DNA of 61,945 nt, taken from Mycolicibacterium iranicum (lineage in GTDB: Bacteria > Actinomycetota > Actinomycetes > Mycobacteriales > Mycobacteriaceae). Below, one piece after another: positions 43,851 to 52,513 of this stretch. Numbering within the stretch: position 1 is the first letter of the stretch; each line of letters starts with the position of its first letter. The stretch lies in contig NZ_JACHVU010000019.1 in NCBI RefSeq assembly GCF_014190915.1, positions 1-61,945 on the forward strand, given 5' to 3'. The notes under the pieces are model-generated. The model was not told the DNA's origin and searched no databases. It saw nothing but the letters and a program-made list of their open reading frames with translations. The position numbers were made by a program, and so were the translations under genes.

Positions 43851-45782
43851 ATGACGCGCACGTTCCATGCCGGGCAGCGCTTCTCGACCCCCACCTCCGA
43901 GATCGCCGCCGCGCTGGAGCAGGTGAGCGTGCCGACGCTGCTGCTGTCGATGGTCCACCTCACCGGCGATCCGTCGTACATCCGGGATTTCGCGCAGGCG
44001 GGGCTGTTCCTCAACGAGGTCCAGGGATTCATGAGCGAGGAGGACAAGGCCCGCGCCCGCGCCGCCGCCCTGCCCGCCATCGCCGATTACCGGGACCGCG
44101 GCTGCCCGCCGCTGGCGCCGTTGCCGCCGGAGCTGGTCAAGGAGATGCTCGACTGGGCCGCGGCCGAACCCGTCGACGACGACAACATGGCGCTGGTGCT
44201 GGAGGAACTCGACCTCGAGGGCATCGATCCACGGCGGCCCGCGCCGCTGGACCCGGCCCACGCTCAGTCGTTCCGGGTCGTCGTGATCGGCTGCGGCGAA
44301 TCCGGCATCCTCGCCGGGATCCGCCTCAAGCAGGCCGGCGTCTCGTTCGAGATCATCGAGAAGAATGCAGGTCCGGGCGGAACGTGGTGGGAGAACACCT
44401 ATCCCGGCGCACGCGTCGACGTCGCGAACCACCTGTACTGCTACAGCTTCGAGCCGAGCAATCACTGGGAGCACTTCTTCGCCGAGCAGCGGGAGCTCGC
44501 GCGCTATTTCGGTGACGTGATGGGCCGCCACGGTCTCGACGCCCACACCCGGTGGAATACCGAGGTGCTGTCCGCACACTGGGATGAAGCGACGGCGATG
44601 TGGACTGTCACCGTACGCACCGCCGAGGGGACCGAGACGTTGACCGCACACGCGGTCATCACCGCCGTCGGGCAGCTCAACCGGCCCAACCTTCCCGACA
44701 TCCCGGGCCGAGAAACGTTCCGCGGTCCGTCTTTCCACTCCGCGGCCTGGGACCATTCGGTCGACATCGGCGGGAAACGCGTCGCGATGATCGGTGCCGG
44801 CGCCAGCGGTTTTCAGATCGCCCCCGCCATCGCCGACGAGGTCGCCCGGCTCGACGTCTTCCAGCGCACCGCGCAGTGGATGTTCCCCAACCCCATGTAT
44901 CACGACGCCGTCCCCGACGGTGTGCGCTGGGCGATGGAGAACCTGCCGTATTACGCACGCTGGTACCGCTTCCTGCTGATGTGGCCCGGCGCCGACAAGG
45001 GCCTCGACGCCGCTCGGGTGGACCCGGCCTACGCCGATCAGGACAACGCGGTCAGCGAGATCAATGCGATGGCCCGGCTCATGTTCACGGACTGGATCAG
45101 CACGCAGGTCGGCGACAACGAGGAGCTGCTGGCCAAGGTACTTCCGGACTACCCGGCAACCGGTAAGCGGACGTTGCAGGACAACGGGAGCTGGCTGGCG
45201 ACCCTCAAGCGGGAGAATGTGAACCTGATCCGTACCCCGGTGCGCGAGGTGACCCCGACCGGGCTCGTCACCGAGGACGGGTCGGCCCACGACTGCGACG
45301 TCATCGTCTACGCCACCGGGTTCCGGGCCACCGAGCTGCTCGTCCCCATGACGGTCACCGGCCGTGCGGGCGCCGACCTGCACACCGAATGGGGCAGAAA
45401 GCCTTTCGCCTATCTAGGCATCACCGTCCCCGGTTTTCCGAACTTCTTCATGATCTACGGGCCGGGAACGCACCTGGCGCACGGGGGCAGTTTGATCATG
45501 CACTCCGAATTGGAGATGCGGTACATCAACGCCTGCATCGAACGGCTGGTGTCCACACGGGCACGGTCGATGGAGCCACTGCCCGGCCCCACCGAGGCGT
45601 GGCACGCGCGCACCCAGGAGAAGATCACGCAGACCGTGTGGGCCCATCCGGCGGTGAAACACTCCTACTTCAAGAACCCCGACGGTGAGATACACACCGT
45701 GAGCCCCTGGCGTCTCTGCGAATACCGGGACGCTCTTGAGGATCCCGACTGGTCGCACTTCGTCCTCGACGAGGAGGGCTGA
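43851..45782 (+). CDS. Baeyer-Villiger-type flavin monooxygenase with N-terminal extension
   Basis: A 643-aa monooxygenase. The FAD motif 'GCGESG' (147-152) begins after an extra N-terminal helical segment of about 140 residues, followed by 'GGTWWENTYPGARVD'. The Baeyer-Villiger fingerprint 'FRGPSFHSAAW' is at 290-300 and the second nucleotide motif 'GAGASG' near 316. Large actinobacterial enzymes of this layout oxidise cyclic or long ketones and steroids. GAGAGGA lies just before the ATG. Only one base separates its stop from the zinc alcohol dehydrogenase, so the pair would make an alcohol-to-ketone-to-ester path. Confidence 0.9.
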   Translation: MTRTFHAGQRFSTPTSEIAAALEQVSVPTLLLSMVHLTGDPSYIRDFAQAGLFLNEVQGFMSEEDKARARAAALPAIADYRDRGCPPLAPLPPELVKEMLDWAAAEPVDDDNMALVLEELDLEGIDPRRPAPLDPAHAQSFRVVVIGCGESGILAGIRLKQAGVSFEIIEKNAGPGGTWWENTYPGARVDVANHLYCYSFEPSNHWEHFFAEQRELARYFGDVMGRHGLDAHTRWNTEVLSAHWDEATAMWTVTVRTAEGTETLTAHAVITAVGQLNRPNLPDIPGRETFRGPSFHSAAWDHSVDIGGKRVAMIGAGASGFQIAPAIADEVARLDVFQRTAQWMFPNPMYHDAVPDGVRWAMENLPYYARWYRFLLMWPGADKGLDAARVDPAYADQDNAVSEINAMARLMFTDWISTQVGDNEELLAKVLPDYPATGKRTLQDNGSWLATLKRENVNLIRTPVREVTPTGLVTEDGSAHDCDVIVYATGFRATELLVPMTVTGRAGADLHTEWGRKPFAYLGITVPGFPNFFMIYGPGTHLAHGGSLIMHSELEMRYINACIERLVSTRARSMEPLPGPTEAWHARTQEKITQTVWAHPAVKHSYFKNPDGEIHTVSPWRLCEYRDALEDPDWSHFVLDEEG

Positions 45783-45783
45783 C

Positions 45784-46809
45784 GTGCGCGCCGTGGTGAT
45801 CGACTCCGAACGCGCCGTGCAGGTGGTCGATCGGCCCGACCCGGCCCTGCCGGGCCCGGACGGCGCTGTCGTGCAGGTGAGCTCGGCAGCGATCTGCGGT
45901 TCGGATCTGCACTTCCTCGAAGGCCACTACCCGATCGATCAGCCCGTCTCGGTCGGGCACGAGGCGGTCGGCACCGTGGTCGAAACAGGTTCGGAGGTCG
46001 GGCGATTCACCGTCGGCGACACGGTGCTCGTGTCCTCGGTGTCAGGGTGCGGACACTGCGCGGGGTGCCGGACGCAGGACCCGGTGCGATGCGTACGCGG
46101 TCCGCAGATCTTCGGTTCCGGGTTGCTCGGCGGGGCGCAGGCCGAATACCTCGCGGTGCCCGCCGCCGACTTCCAGCTCCTGGCGATTCCCGACGGTATC
46201 GACACGGAGCAGGCGCTGCTGCTGACGGACAACCTCGCGACGGGGTGGGCAGCAGCCCGTCGCGCCGACATCCCCCTCGGTGGCACGGTGGCCGTGATCG
46301 GAGGAGGCGCCGTCGGCCAGTGCGCGCTGCGCAGCGCACTGTGTCTGGGGGCGGCGCGCGTGTTCGTCGTCGACCCGGTTCCCGCGCGCCGCGGGCGTGC
46401 TGTCGACGCGGGAGCACACGCCCTCGACGCCCCGGGCGCACAGGCCGTTCTGGACGTGACGTCGGGACTGGGAGCCGATTCGGTCATCGACGCCGTCGGT
46501 TCGGACTCGTCGCTCGACGATGCGCTGGCCAGTGTCCGCACCGGTGGCACGGTGTCGGTCGTCGGCGTCCACGACCTGGCGCCCTACCCTCTCCCGGCGC
46601 TGGTGTGTCTGCTGCGCAGCCTGACCATCCGGTGGACGACGGCACCCGTCCAGCAGACGTGGCCGGAGCTCATCCCGCTGCTGCAGGCCGGCCGCCTCGA
46701 CGTCGCCGGCATCTTCACCGGTGCGTTCACTCTCGACGATGCCGCTCAGGCGTATTCGGCGGCGTTCTCGCGGGATGCGAAGCACCTGAAGATACAACTC
46801 ACCCCGTAG
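45784..46809 (+). CDS. zinc-dependent alcohol dehydrogenase
   Basis: A 341-aa medium-chain alcohol dehydrogenase. Catalytic zinc ligands include Cys38 ('ICGSD') and His59/Glu60 ('VGHE'). The structural zinc cysteines are Cys89, Cys92, Cys95 and Cys103. The NAD motif is 'VIGGGAVGQCALR'. It starts at a GTG one base after the monooxygenase stop. It would oxidise a secondary alcohol to the ketone used by that enzyme; this pairing is inferred. Its last 11 bases overlap the end of a convergent gene. Confidence 0.9.
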   Translation: MRAVVIDSERAVQVVDRPDPALPGPDGAVVQVSSAAICGSDLHFLEGHYPIDQPVSVGHEAVGTVVETGSEVGRFTVGDTVLVSSVSGCGHCAGCRTQDPVRCVRGPQIFGSGLLGGAQAEYLAVPAADFQLLAIPDGIDTEQALLLTDNLATGWAAARRADIPLGGTVAVIGGGAVGQCALRSALCLGAARVFVVDPVPARRGRAVDAGAHALDAPGAQAVLDVTSGLGADSVIDAVGSDSSLDDALASVRTGGTVSVVGVHDLAPYPLPALVCLLRSLTIRWTTAPVQQTWPELIPLLQAGRLDVAGIFTGAFTLDDAAQAYSAAFSRDAKHLKIQLTP

Positions 46810-47176
46810 GGTCCGCGTACGCGAGCATCAGCGCCGCCGAGGCACCGACTTCGACGACGAGATAGAACCAGTTGGGGTAGAACGCCGTTCGCGCGTCGAG
46901 AAGAGACGCCACACGACCGAGCGCCATTCCGGCCAGTGCGGCGGCGACCGTGAGCAGCACCCCGGCGCGCAAGTCCGGTTCGGCGAGGGCCGTCACGAGG
47001 ACTGCCGCCATCGCCAGACCGAAGCCGCCGTATACCGCGCGAACCTCCGAGCGCGCGGTGGCCGACCCCAGCGTGATGTCGAACGGTGCGAGCAGTCGGC
47101 CGGGCGCGGCGAGCGCGAAGAACCCCATCCCGGCGAAGAACACCGCGACGGCGGCGACGATGACGGCTCCGAGCAC
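46799..47176 (-). CDS. DUF4345-like small membrane protein
   Basis: A 125-aa protein with four predicted helices, the first at 3-25, and a polar loop 'DITLGSATARSEVRAVYGG', resembling DUF4345 proteins of unknown function. GTG 47176 is chosen because AGGAGG stands 5 bases before it; a GTG at 47203 would put that site inside the coding region. The start is only 28 bases from the start of the divergent AraC gene. Tail-to-tail overlap of 11 bases with the alcohol dehydrogenase. Confidence 0.75.
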   Translation of the reverse strand: MLGAVIVAAVAVFFAGMGFFALAAPGRLLAPFDITLGSATARSEVRAVYGGFGLAMAAVLVTALAEPDLRAGVLLTVAAALAGMALGRVASLLDARTAFYPNWFYLVVEVGASAALMLAYADPTG

Positions 47177-47180
47177 GCTA

Positions 47181-47200
47181 ACCTCCTGGCTGTAGGAGGT
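47181..47200. promoter_or_regulatory. back-to-back ribosome-binding sites forming an inverted repeat
   Basis: ACCTCCT (47181-47187) and AGGAGGT (47194-47200) are perfect 7-base inverted arms with the spacer GGCTGT. Read one way the arm is the Shine-Dalgarno site of the DUF4345 gene; read the other way it serves the AraC gene. The two starts are 28 bases apart, so each gene's promoter must lie within the other gene. Confidence 0.7.
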
Positions 47201-47204
47201 CACG

Positions 47205-48002
47205 ATGACACCCGCAGGACTCCCGGTGCTTCCACAAACCTGCTATCCCGCCGTGTGGCTGTGGCCGGGCCACGCCTTGTACGCCGGGCCGGGCCTGAAC
47301 CTGACACCCCATTCCGGAACGGTCTGGTGTCTTGCGGTGGGTGCGGACTGCGAACTCACCGTCACTGCCGGCGACGCCCGCGTCGTCGCGCGCAGTGTGC
47401 TCATCCCGCCACGCCTCGTCCACCACCTCGACACGCACGGCGGCCGACTGGTGTCGGCGTACTTCGACGAGTCGTCGGGCCGGGTGGCCACGTGCCGAGC
47501 CCGATGCCGGCAGACCACAACGCATTTCGCCATCGACCACACCGAAACGCAGAGCCTGGTCATTCCACCGCGCGACGACGACGGTGCGCAACGGTGGCTG
47601 GAGGTGGCGGCTCCCGAAACAGCTCGGCGGCGGGACCCCCGGATCGCCGACGCGCTGACGTTCATCGCGGCGGACCCCACCGCTGCGGCACCCGCACGTC
47701 AGCTCGCGGCGCAGGCGGGACTGTCGGAATCGCGCTTCCTGCATCTGTTCCGTATCGAGGTGGGGACGAGCCTGCGGCGGTATCGGCTGTGGATGCGGCT
47801 CATCGCCGCCGGCGCCGGCCTGCGCGCCGGCAGGAGTCTGACCGAGGCAGCCGCCGATGCGGGGTTCGTTAGCCCCTCCCATCTGTCCGACCGATTCCGG
47901 TCGACCTTCGGCCTGACAGCCTCCGAGTTGCTGAGAACTGGTGCTGTCCTTCGTCTTCCGGGACTCACGCCGTCCCCGAACACCACGATGCCCCGGCCAT
48001 GA
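47205..48002 (+). CDS. AraC-family transcriptional regulator
   Basis: A 265-aa regulator. The C-terminal third holds the two helix-turn-helix motifs: 'ARQLAAQAGLSESRFLHLFR' and 'EAAADAGFVSPSHLSDRFRS', ending in 'FGLTASELL'. The N-terminal part looks like a small cupin-type sensor. No ligand can be named. ATG 47205 has a strong GTAGGAGGTC site. The divergent membrane-protein gene with almost no space between is the likeliest target. Its stop codon lies in the loop of a terminator hairpin. Confidence 0.88.
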   Translation: MTPAGLPVLPQTCYPAVWLWPGHALYAGPGLNLTPHSGTVWCLAVGADCELTVTAGDARVVARSVLIPPRLVHHLDTHGGRLVSAYFDESSGRVATCRARCRQTTTHFAIDHTETQSLVIPPRDDDGAQRWLEVAAPETARRRDPRIADALTFIAADPTAAAPARQLAAQAGLSESRFLHLFRIEVGTSLRRYRLWMRLIAAGAGLRAGRSLTEAAADAGFVSPSHLSDRFRSTFGLTASELLRTGAVLRLPGLTPSPNTTMPRP

Positions 48003-48015
48003 GGCCGGGGCATCG
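47986..48015. terminator. strong hairpin between convergent genes
   Basis: Perfect 13-base arms CGATGCCCCGGCC (47986-47998) and GGCCGGGGCATCG (48003-48015) enclose the loop ATGA, whose TGA is the stop codon of the AraC gene. There is no T-tract, as is common in mycobacteria. It lies 21 bases from the stop of the convergent PE-PPE-domain gene and could stop transcription from both sides. Confidence 0.75.
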
Positions 48016-48036
48016 GGTCAGCGGAGCCCGGGGAGG

Positions 48037-49392
48037 TTACTCCGAAGACTCTGAGGACGCAGAGGCGCCGTCGTTCGCCGCTCCTGCTGCGTCGGCGTCC
48101 GCACCGTCCTGATCGTCGCCGGTGGACTTCGCGTCCGAACCGCCGGCGCCGGCCGCATTGCTGTTGCTGTCGGCAGTCTTCGTGTCGGCGACCGCCGCGT
48201 CGGAGGCGGCCTCGTCCTCGCCGGCCGCAGTGTCGTCGGCCGGCTTGCTGTCAGGCTTGGTGGCCTCGACGGTCTTTGCAGGCTCCTCCGCCTTGGCGGT
48301 CTTGTCGGTCTCGTCGACCTTGGCGGCACGCAGCGATGCCGATGCCGAGCTCGGCACCTCCGCGGCTGCGGCGGCCACCGGTTGGGCGGAAGCGACCCGG
48401 GCGCTCACCGTGGCGGTCGGTGCGACCGGGGCCACGGGCTTCACGACCGTCGCCGTCACCGGCGCCGGTGCCGCCAGAGCGACCGGAACCGCGGAAACCA
48501 GTGACTTCGACGCGACCTTGGCGGTGACGACGTCGTTGCGGCTGTAACCCTTGTCGATCTTGGCCTTCAGCTCGGCTTCCCGCGACGCCAGCGACGGGAA
48601 CATCCGGACCAGCGGGAGTTTCTCCGTGGGAACCAGGTAATGGGTGGTGGTGCCACCTTGCGAGTTCACGTCGACATCGATGTTTTTCGCCGGCACCTTC
48701 GACAGGTCGGCGTACATCACCGGCACGTGGACGAACAGCGACCCCGCGACGGCGTTCATGATGGCCAGCGTGTTCCACCAGCGGTCGGGGAAGTCGGCCA
48801 TACCGTCGTACTCGCCGGTGACGACGATGACGTCGTACTTGGTTTCCGGGGCGGGTCGGTACGTGTAGTCGAACTTACTGTTGTAACGGGCGTCGTCGAT
48901 CAGCTTCTGACGGCTCGAATCAGCCACCATGACGAAGGTGATCTGGTCCTTGCCGGGAGCATTGGAGCTGGCGGCAAGATCGCGCAGGACCTCGTCGACC
49001 ACGAGAGAGCCGGCCGACAGTCCGACGACGGTCACCTTCTCGCCCGGCAGATAGTTGCCCTTGGCATCCTTGGCCAACCGGCCGAGCGCCGAGTTGATCT
49101 GGGTGTTCAGGTTGGTTTCACCCTGCGCGATCGACGCCCCCAGGGTCAGGTCACCCTTCCCCGTCATCGGTCCGGCCTGGGCAGGCCAGTTCACGCTGAC
49201 GCGCTGCTGGTCCTTGAACGCCCCGCCCAACAGCGGCGCCATGATGACGTCGCTCATCGACGGCGTCGAGATGCCGCCGATGATGAGCGCCGAACTGGCC
49301 GCCCCACCCGTCGTGGCAGTTGTCAGAGCCAGAGCCGCTGTAGCAAAGGCTGTGCCGCACATTAGACCCGATTTGCGCAAGCTGATTCCCAT
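48037..49392 (-). CDS. exported PE-PPE-domain alpha/beta hydrolase with low-complexity tail
   Basis: A 451-aa protein with an N-terminal signal peptide (basic 'GISLRKSG', hydrophobic core to about residue 33) and a PE-PPE domain (serine-hydrolase fold, about 35-300). The nucleophile elbow is 'GLSAGS' with Ser126, and 'VTGEYDGMADFPDRWWN' is typical. It is not a PE or PPE protein itself: the N-terminal PE/PPE helix bundles are absent. The last 140 residues are Ala/Val/Pro-rich and then strongly acidic Asp/Ser/Ala repeats. Probably acts on cell-envelope lipids outside the membrane. GGGGAGA lies before the ATG. Confidence 0.88.
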   Translation of the reverse strand: MGISLRKSGLMCGTAFATAALALTTATTGGAASSALIIGGISTPSMSDVIMAPLLGGAFKDQQRVSVNWPAQAGPMTGKGDLTLGASIAQGETNLNTQINSALGRLAKDAKGNYLPGEKVTVVGLSAGSLVVDEVLRDLAASSNAPGKDQITFVMVADSSRQKLIDDARYNSKFDYTYRPAPETKYDVIVVTGEYDGMADFPDRWWNTLAIMNAVAGSLFVHVPVMYADLSKVPAKNIDVDVNSQGGTTTHYLVPTEKLPLVRMFPSLASREAELKAKIDKGYSRNDVVTAKVASKSLVSAVPVALAAPAPVTATVVKPVAPVAPTATVSARVASAQPVAAAAAEVPSSASASLRAAKVDETDKTAKAEEPAKTVEATKPDSKPADDTAAGEDEAASDAAVADTKTADSNSNAAGAGGSDAKSTGDDQDGADADAAGAANDGASASSESSE

Positions 49393-49955
49393 GAGATCTC
49401 CCCGGTTTGTGATGCTGAATTGTGTCACCGGTTGACCGGCGCCAGTGAAGCATATGGGCCAGCTAAACCTTCGCACCAGCAAAAACTTTGGTTTTCTAAT
49501 GTGTGCAACTACAGCGAACCAATTTGCTTTCGCTAAGGCGTCAATTCATCTGAGCGCTGTCGGCACTCACACCCTGTATCCGTGCGCACGGTGCGTCCCC
49601 AGCACATGCCCCGAATGCGCTTTCACCTGTGTTGATGGGAGTAGTTGCCATGACAAGCACCACATGCGCCTCATGCGCACCGGGGCGGCGCGTGAGCCTT
49701 ACCGCGGTACTGGACATTGCCAGCCAGCGAATGGCTAAGAAAAGTTCAACGCCCGAACGACCTTCAACAGCACAGTTGATCGCCATACGATGGGTTCGAT
49801 GGAGCAACCTCTTTCGACAGCCTTACCGATCGACTTGAGGACCCCTATCCGACCGTGAAACAGATGTCGAGGGCCAAAGGTCACTTGATTCTCCAGCAAA
49901 CGGCCCTGGGGACGCGAGGAGCGCAACTGTGAAAGGAAGCAGCAAAGCGACGGCG
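49393..49955. other. 563-base gap without a recognised gene
   Basis: This stretch upstream of the PE-PPE-domain gene and downstream of the phytochrome gene is clearly A/T-richer than the rest of the window. Short open frames occur on both strands (for example 49629-49838 plus), but none resembles a known protein or has a convincing ribosome-binding site. It probably contains the promoter of the PE-PPE-domain gene near 49393-49520 and may be a decayed or acquired segment. Confidence 0.5.
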
Positions 49956-52226
49956 TCAGGGCCGCTGCAGCGTGACGACGGTGACATCGTCGTCGGTGAA
50001 ACCCGCCGCCATCGCCGCCCAGATCGAGTACGCCCCGTGGTCGCCGGCACGGCTCAGCTGCCCGGCCAGGCGGTCAAAGCCTTCGTCGATCACTTCGCCG
50101 CGGCGTTCGACGAGACCATCGGTGTACAGAACCAGCCCGTGGCCGTGGTCGATGGTGAACGTGCTCTGGCTGTAGGACACTCTGCTGAGTCCGATCGGCG
50201 GTGACAGCTGGATCGGCGCCGGTTCGGCCAGCGAACCGGCGTTGGTGAGATAGGGCATCAGGTGTCCGGCAGACGTGGCCTCGACGCGGCCGGAGTCCAG
50301 ATCCACTCGAGCCACCAGCACCGTCGCGAAGGCTCCGGGCAGCATGTGCACCGAGAACTCGTTGAGTTGCCGTACCGCTTCGTTCGGCGCTGCGCCGGCG
50401 AACAGGTGCGCGCGTAACGCATTCCGCAACTGCGCCATGGTCCCCGCGACGGTGACGCCGTGTCCTGCGACGTCGCCCACCGCCACGATCACCCTGCCGT
50501 CCCGCAGCCGGAACGCGTCGTACCAGTCGCCGCCGACCCGGTCGCCGGACGCGGGCTCGTAGTGCGCGGCGAGCCGCCAGTCGCCCAGGTCGGGGATCGA
50601 TGCCGGAATAAGGCTGCGCTGCACCAACTCTGCCACGCGCAGTGCGCCGCGGGTGCGGTGATACAGCGACTCCACGAGATGGCGTCGCAAGGCATCGGCC
50701 GACTCGATCTCCGTCGGTGTCCACGGCTGGGCGCGCTCGCGCACCGTTTCGCGCCACCGCTCGAACGACTTGCGGGGGCTGAGGCGGACTTCCTCGCCCT
50801 CACTGATCGCGATGGCCTTGTTGTGCGGGTCGCCACCCCAGTCGACAGACCTCAGTGCTTCGCGCCGGAACCACGCGGCATATTGCCCGTCGGGCAGATT
50901 CAGGACGAGCGCGCCGGCTGCGAGAGCCGGATCGAACTCGATGTCCGGCAGCGAGCGGGCGAGGCTGTCGGTCCGGGCGACGTCGTCCCCGGCGGTGCGC
51001 GCCCACTCCGCCACCGCGGAGACGACGGCGAAGTTCGGGACCACCCCGTGCATCCGGAGATGACCCTCGATGTTGACGACGACCCCGTCGGCGGCCACGA
51101 GGTCGAGGAGGTCGGGCGCGGCGAGCAACGCGGTGACGAGCGGCCTGCCGACATCCAAGGTCGCTGCGGTGAGCTTCGTGAGGACCGCCTGGGCGTCGAG
51201 TCGCTTGTGCAGCTGATCCTCGTCGAACTGGTCGACCAGGCGCAGCGACAGGGTGGAACCGAGAAACTCAGCCGCCGCGCGGTTCCCGAACGGCGGCAGA
51301 TGAGGACCCGCGTAGTGGTGACACGCGATCAGTCCCCACAGCCGGCCATGCCTGAGCAGCGAGATGGACATCGACGCCCGCACACCCATGTTCTGCAGGT
51401 ACTCGATGTGGATGGGTGAGACGCTGCGCAGCGTGGCGTGCGTGAGATCCAGCGGTGCGCCGGCGTCGGGGTCGATGGCCGGGATCAGCGGGGCGGGGGC
51501 GTATCCGACGTCGGAGATCAGCCGCAGCCAGTTCTTCTCGTAGAGGGCGCGCGCCTGCGCGGGGATGTCGGACGCCGGGTAGTGGAGGCCGAGGAAGGAG
51601 TTGAGATCGTCACGTTTGGCCTCGGCCACGACCTCGCCGTTGTACTCCTCGTCGTAGCGATAGACCATCACGCGGTCGAAGCCGGTCAGATCTTGCACAG
51701 CGTTGGCGGCGGTGTCGTAGAGCCCGCGCAGCGTGTCCGCCCGGTTCAGCTCCTCGACCCAGCTGCGAACCGCCTGATAGGTGTTGGGGAACGAATAGGG
51801 ACGGGCGCCGTAGGCGACCTCGAGTTCGACGAGGAGGACGCCCCCGGGCTCGCGGTGCAGGATCGCGTCGAACTCACGAGGTTGTCCGCGGACGTCGATG
51901 CGGCATTCGATCGGGTTGCGCCGGTGCAGGTCGCCGACGATCGAGGCGGCCTTCTCGATTCGCGCGGCCTCCGCGGCACCCACGAGCGCCGACAGATGCC
52001 GGCCGAGAACGGAGTCGACCGTCAGGCCGAGAAGTTCAGGAACGTTCGCGCTGATCTGGCGGATGCGGAAGTCGGGTTCCCGCACCACGGCGAGTACCCC
52101 GCGGGGCTGGATACTGCCCGGGATGTGGATGGGCTCACGGGCGCAGTTGTCCAGATCGATCGGTGTGCCGACAGGCACCAGATTCGAGGCACTCCCCCAC
52201 GTCGTGGGGGTGTCGTCGCTGGTCAC
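49956..52226 (-). CDS. bacteriophytochrome photoreceptor with SpoIIE/PP2C phosphatase output
   Basis: A 756-aa red/far-red light sensor. PAS domain (about 20-135) with the biliverdin-attachment Cys28 in 'DNCAREPIHIPGSIQP'; GAF (about 155-335) with 'YPASDIP' at 216-222, 'SPIHIEYLQNMGVRASMSI' and 'ACHHY' (His303); PHY (about 345-510) with the tongue motif 'PRKSF' (484-488). The output is a SpoIIE-type Ser/Thr phosphatase (about 530-756) with 'GGDWYD' (565-570), 'VGDVAGHG' (583-590) and a terminal 'DDD', not a histidine kinase. The usual IQPHG is IQPRG. Light would thus control protein dephosphorylation, perhaps of an anti-sigma-factor antagonist. Confidence 0.92.
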   Translation of the reverse strand: MTSDDTPTTWGSASNLVPVGTPIDLDNCAREPIHIPGSIQPRGVLAVVREPDFRIRQISANVPELLGLTVDSVLGRHLSALVGAAEAARIEKAASIVGDLHRRNPIECRIDVRGQPREFDAILHREPGGVLLVELEVAYGARPYSFPNTYQAVRSWVEELNRADTLRGLYDTAANAVQDLTGFDRVMVYRYDEEYNGEVVAEAKRDDLNSFLGLHYPASDIPAQARALYEKNWLRLISDVGYAPAPLIPAIDPDAGAPLDLTHATLRSVSPIHIEYLQNMGVRASMSISLLRHGRLWGLIACHHYAGPHLPPFGNRAAAEFLGSTLSLRLVDQFDEDQLHKRLDAQAVLTKLTAATLDVGRPLVTALLAAPDLLDLVAADGVVVNIEGHLRMHGVVPNFAVVSAVAEWARTAGDDVARTDSLARSLPDIEFDPALAAGALVLNLPDGQYAAWFRREALRSVDWGGDPHNKAIAISEGEEVRLSPRKSFERWRETVRERAQPWTPTEIESADALRRHLVESLYHRTRGALRVAELVQRSLIPASIPDLGDWRLAAHYEPASGDRVGGDWYDAFRLRDGRVIVAVGDVAGHGVTVAGTMAQLRNALRAHLFAGAAPNEAVRQLNEFSVHMLPGAFATVLVARVDLDSGRVEATSAGHLMPYLTNAGSLAEPAPIQLSPPIGLSRVSYSQSTFTIDHGHGLVLYTDGLVERRGEVIDEGFDRLAGQLSRAGDHGAYSIWAAMAAGFTDDDVTVVTLQRP

Positions 52227-52466
52227 GCGATCAGGTTCCTAGGGTCGGTCGTTGGTGACAGCCTGGCCTCCAGTCGCGTGTATGCGGCGTCGCTCCGGGA
52301 AATGCACTGTGCATACCCCATTCCGCGGCTTTCTTGCGTCCGAATGGACCTGGCCAACCCCACCGACACGTCCTCCGCTAGTTCGCTCGTCCTTTCATCC
52401 AACCAAAGACCTGCCCGACCGGAATCCATCACCGGGCTGCACGTGCCGCGCCCGCAGCGCAAGATC

Positions 52467-52492
52467 GGCCCCCGGCGCGAACGCCGAGGGCC
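52467..52492 (-). terminator. hairpin terminator after the porin gene
   Basis: GGCCCCCGGCG (52467-52477) and CGCCGAGGGCC (52482-52492) pair in 10 of 11 positions around the loop CGAA. It begins 21 bases beyond the stop of the minus-strand porin gene. No T-tract follows. Confidence 0.7.
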
Positions 52493-52513
52493 AACCTCTC
52501 AAGACCGATCAGG

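Noticed and set aside
41439..45383. A 1314-codon open frame on the minus strand
   Set aside because: It runs antisense through the MpaB, GGDEF and monooxygenase genes, which all have clear motifs. Long antisense frames are normal in G/C-rich DNA; its translation is rich in Arg, Gly, Val and His with no domain.
48037..49392. Labelling this gene as a PE or PPE protein
   Set aside because: Only the C-terminal hydrolase domain that is sometimes found in PE/PPE proteins is present; the N-terminus is a signal peptide, not a PE or PPE helix bundle.
49629..49838. A 69-codon plus-strand frame in the A/T-richer gap
   Set aside because: No ribosome-binding site, no known motif, and composition of its codons is not like the neighbouring genes.
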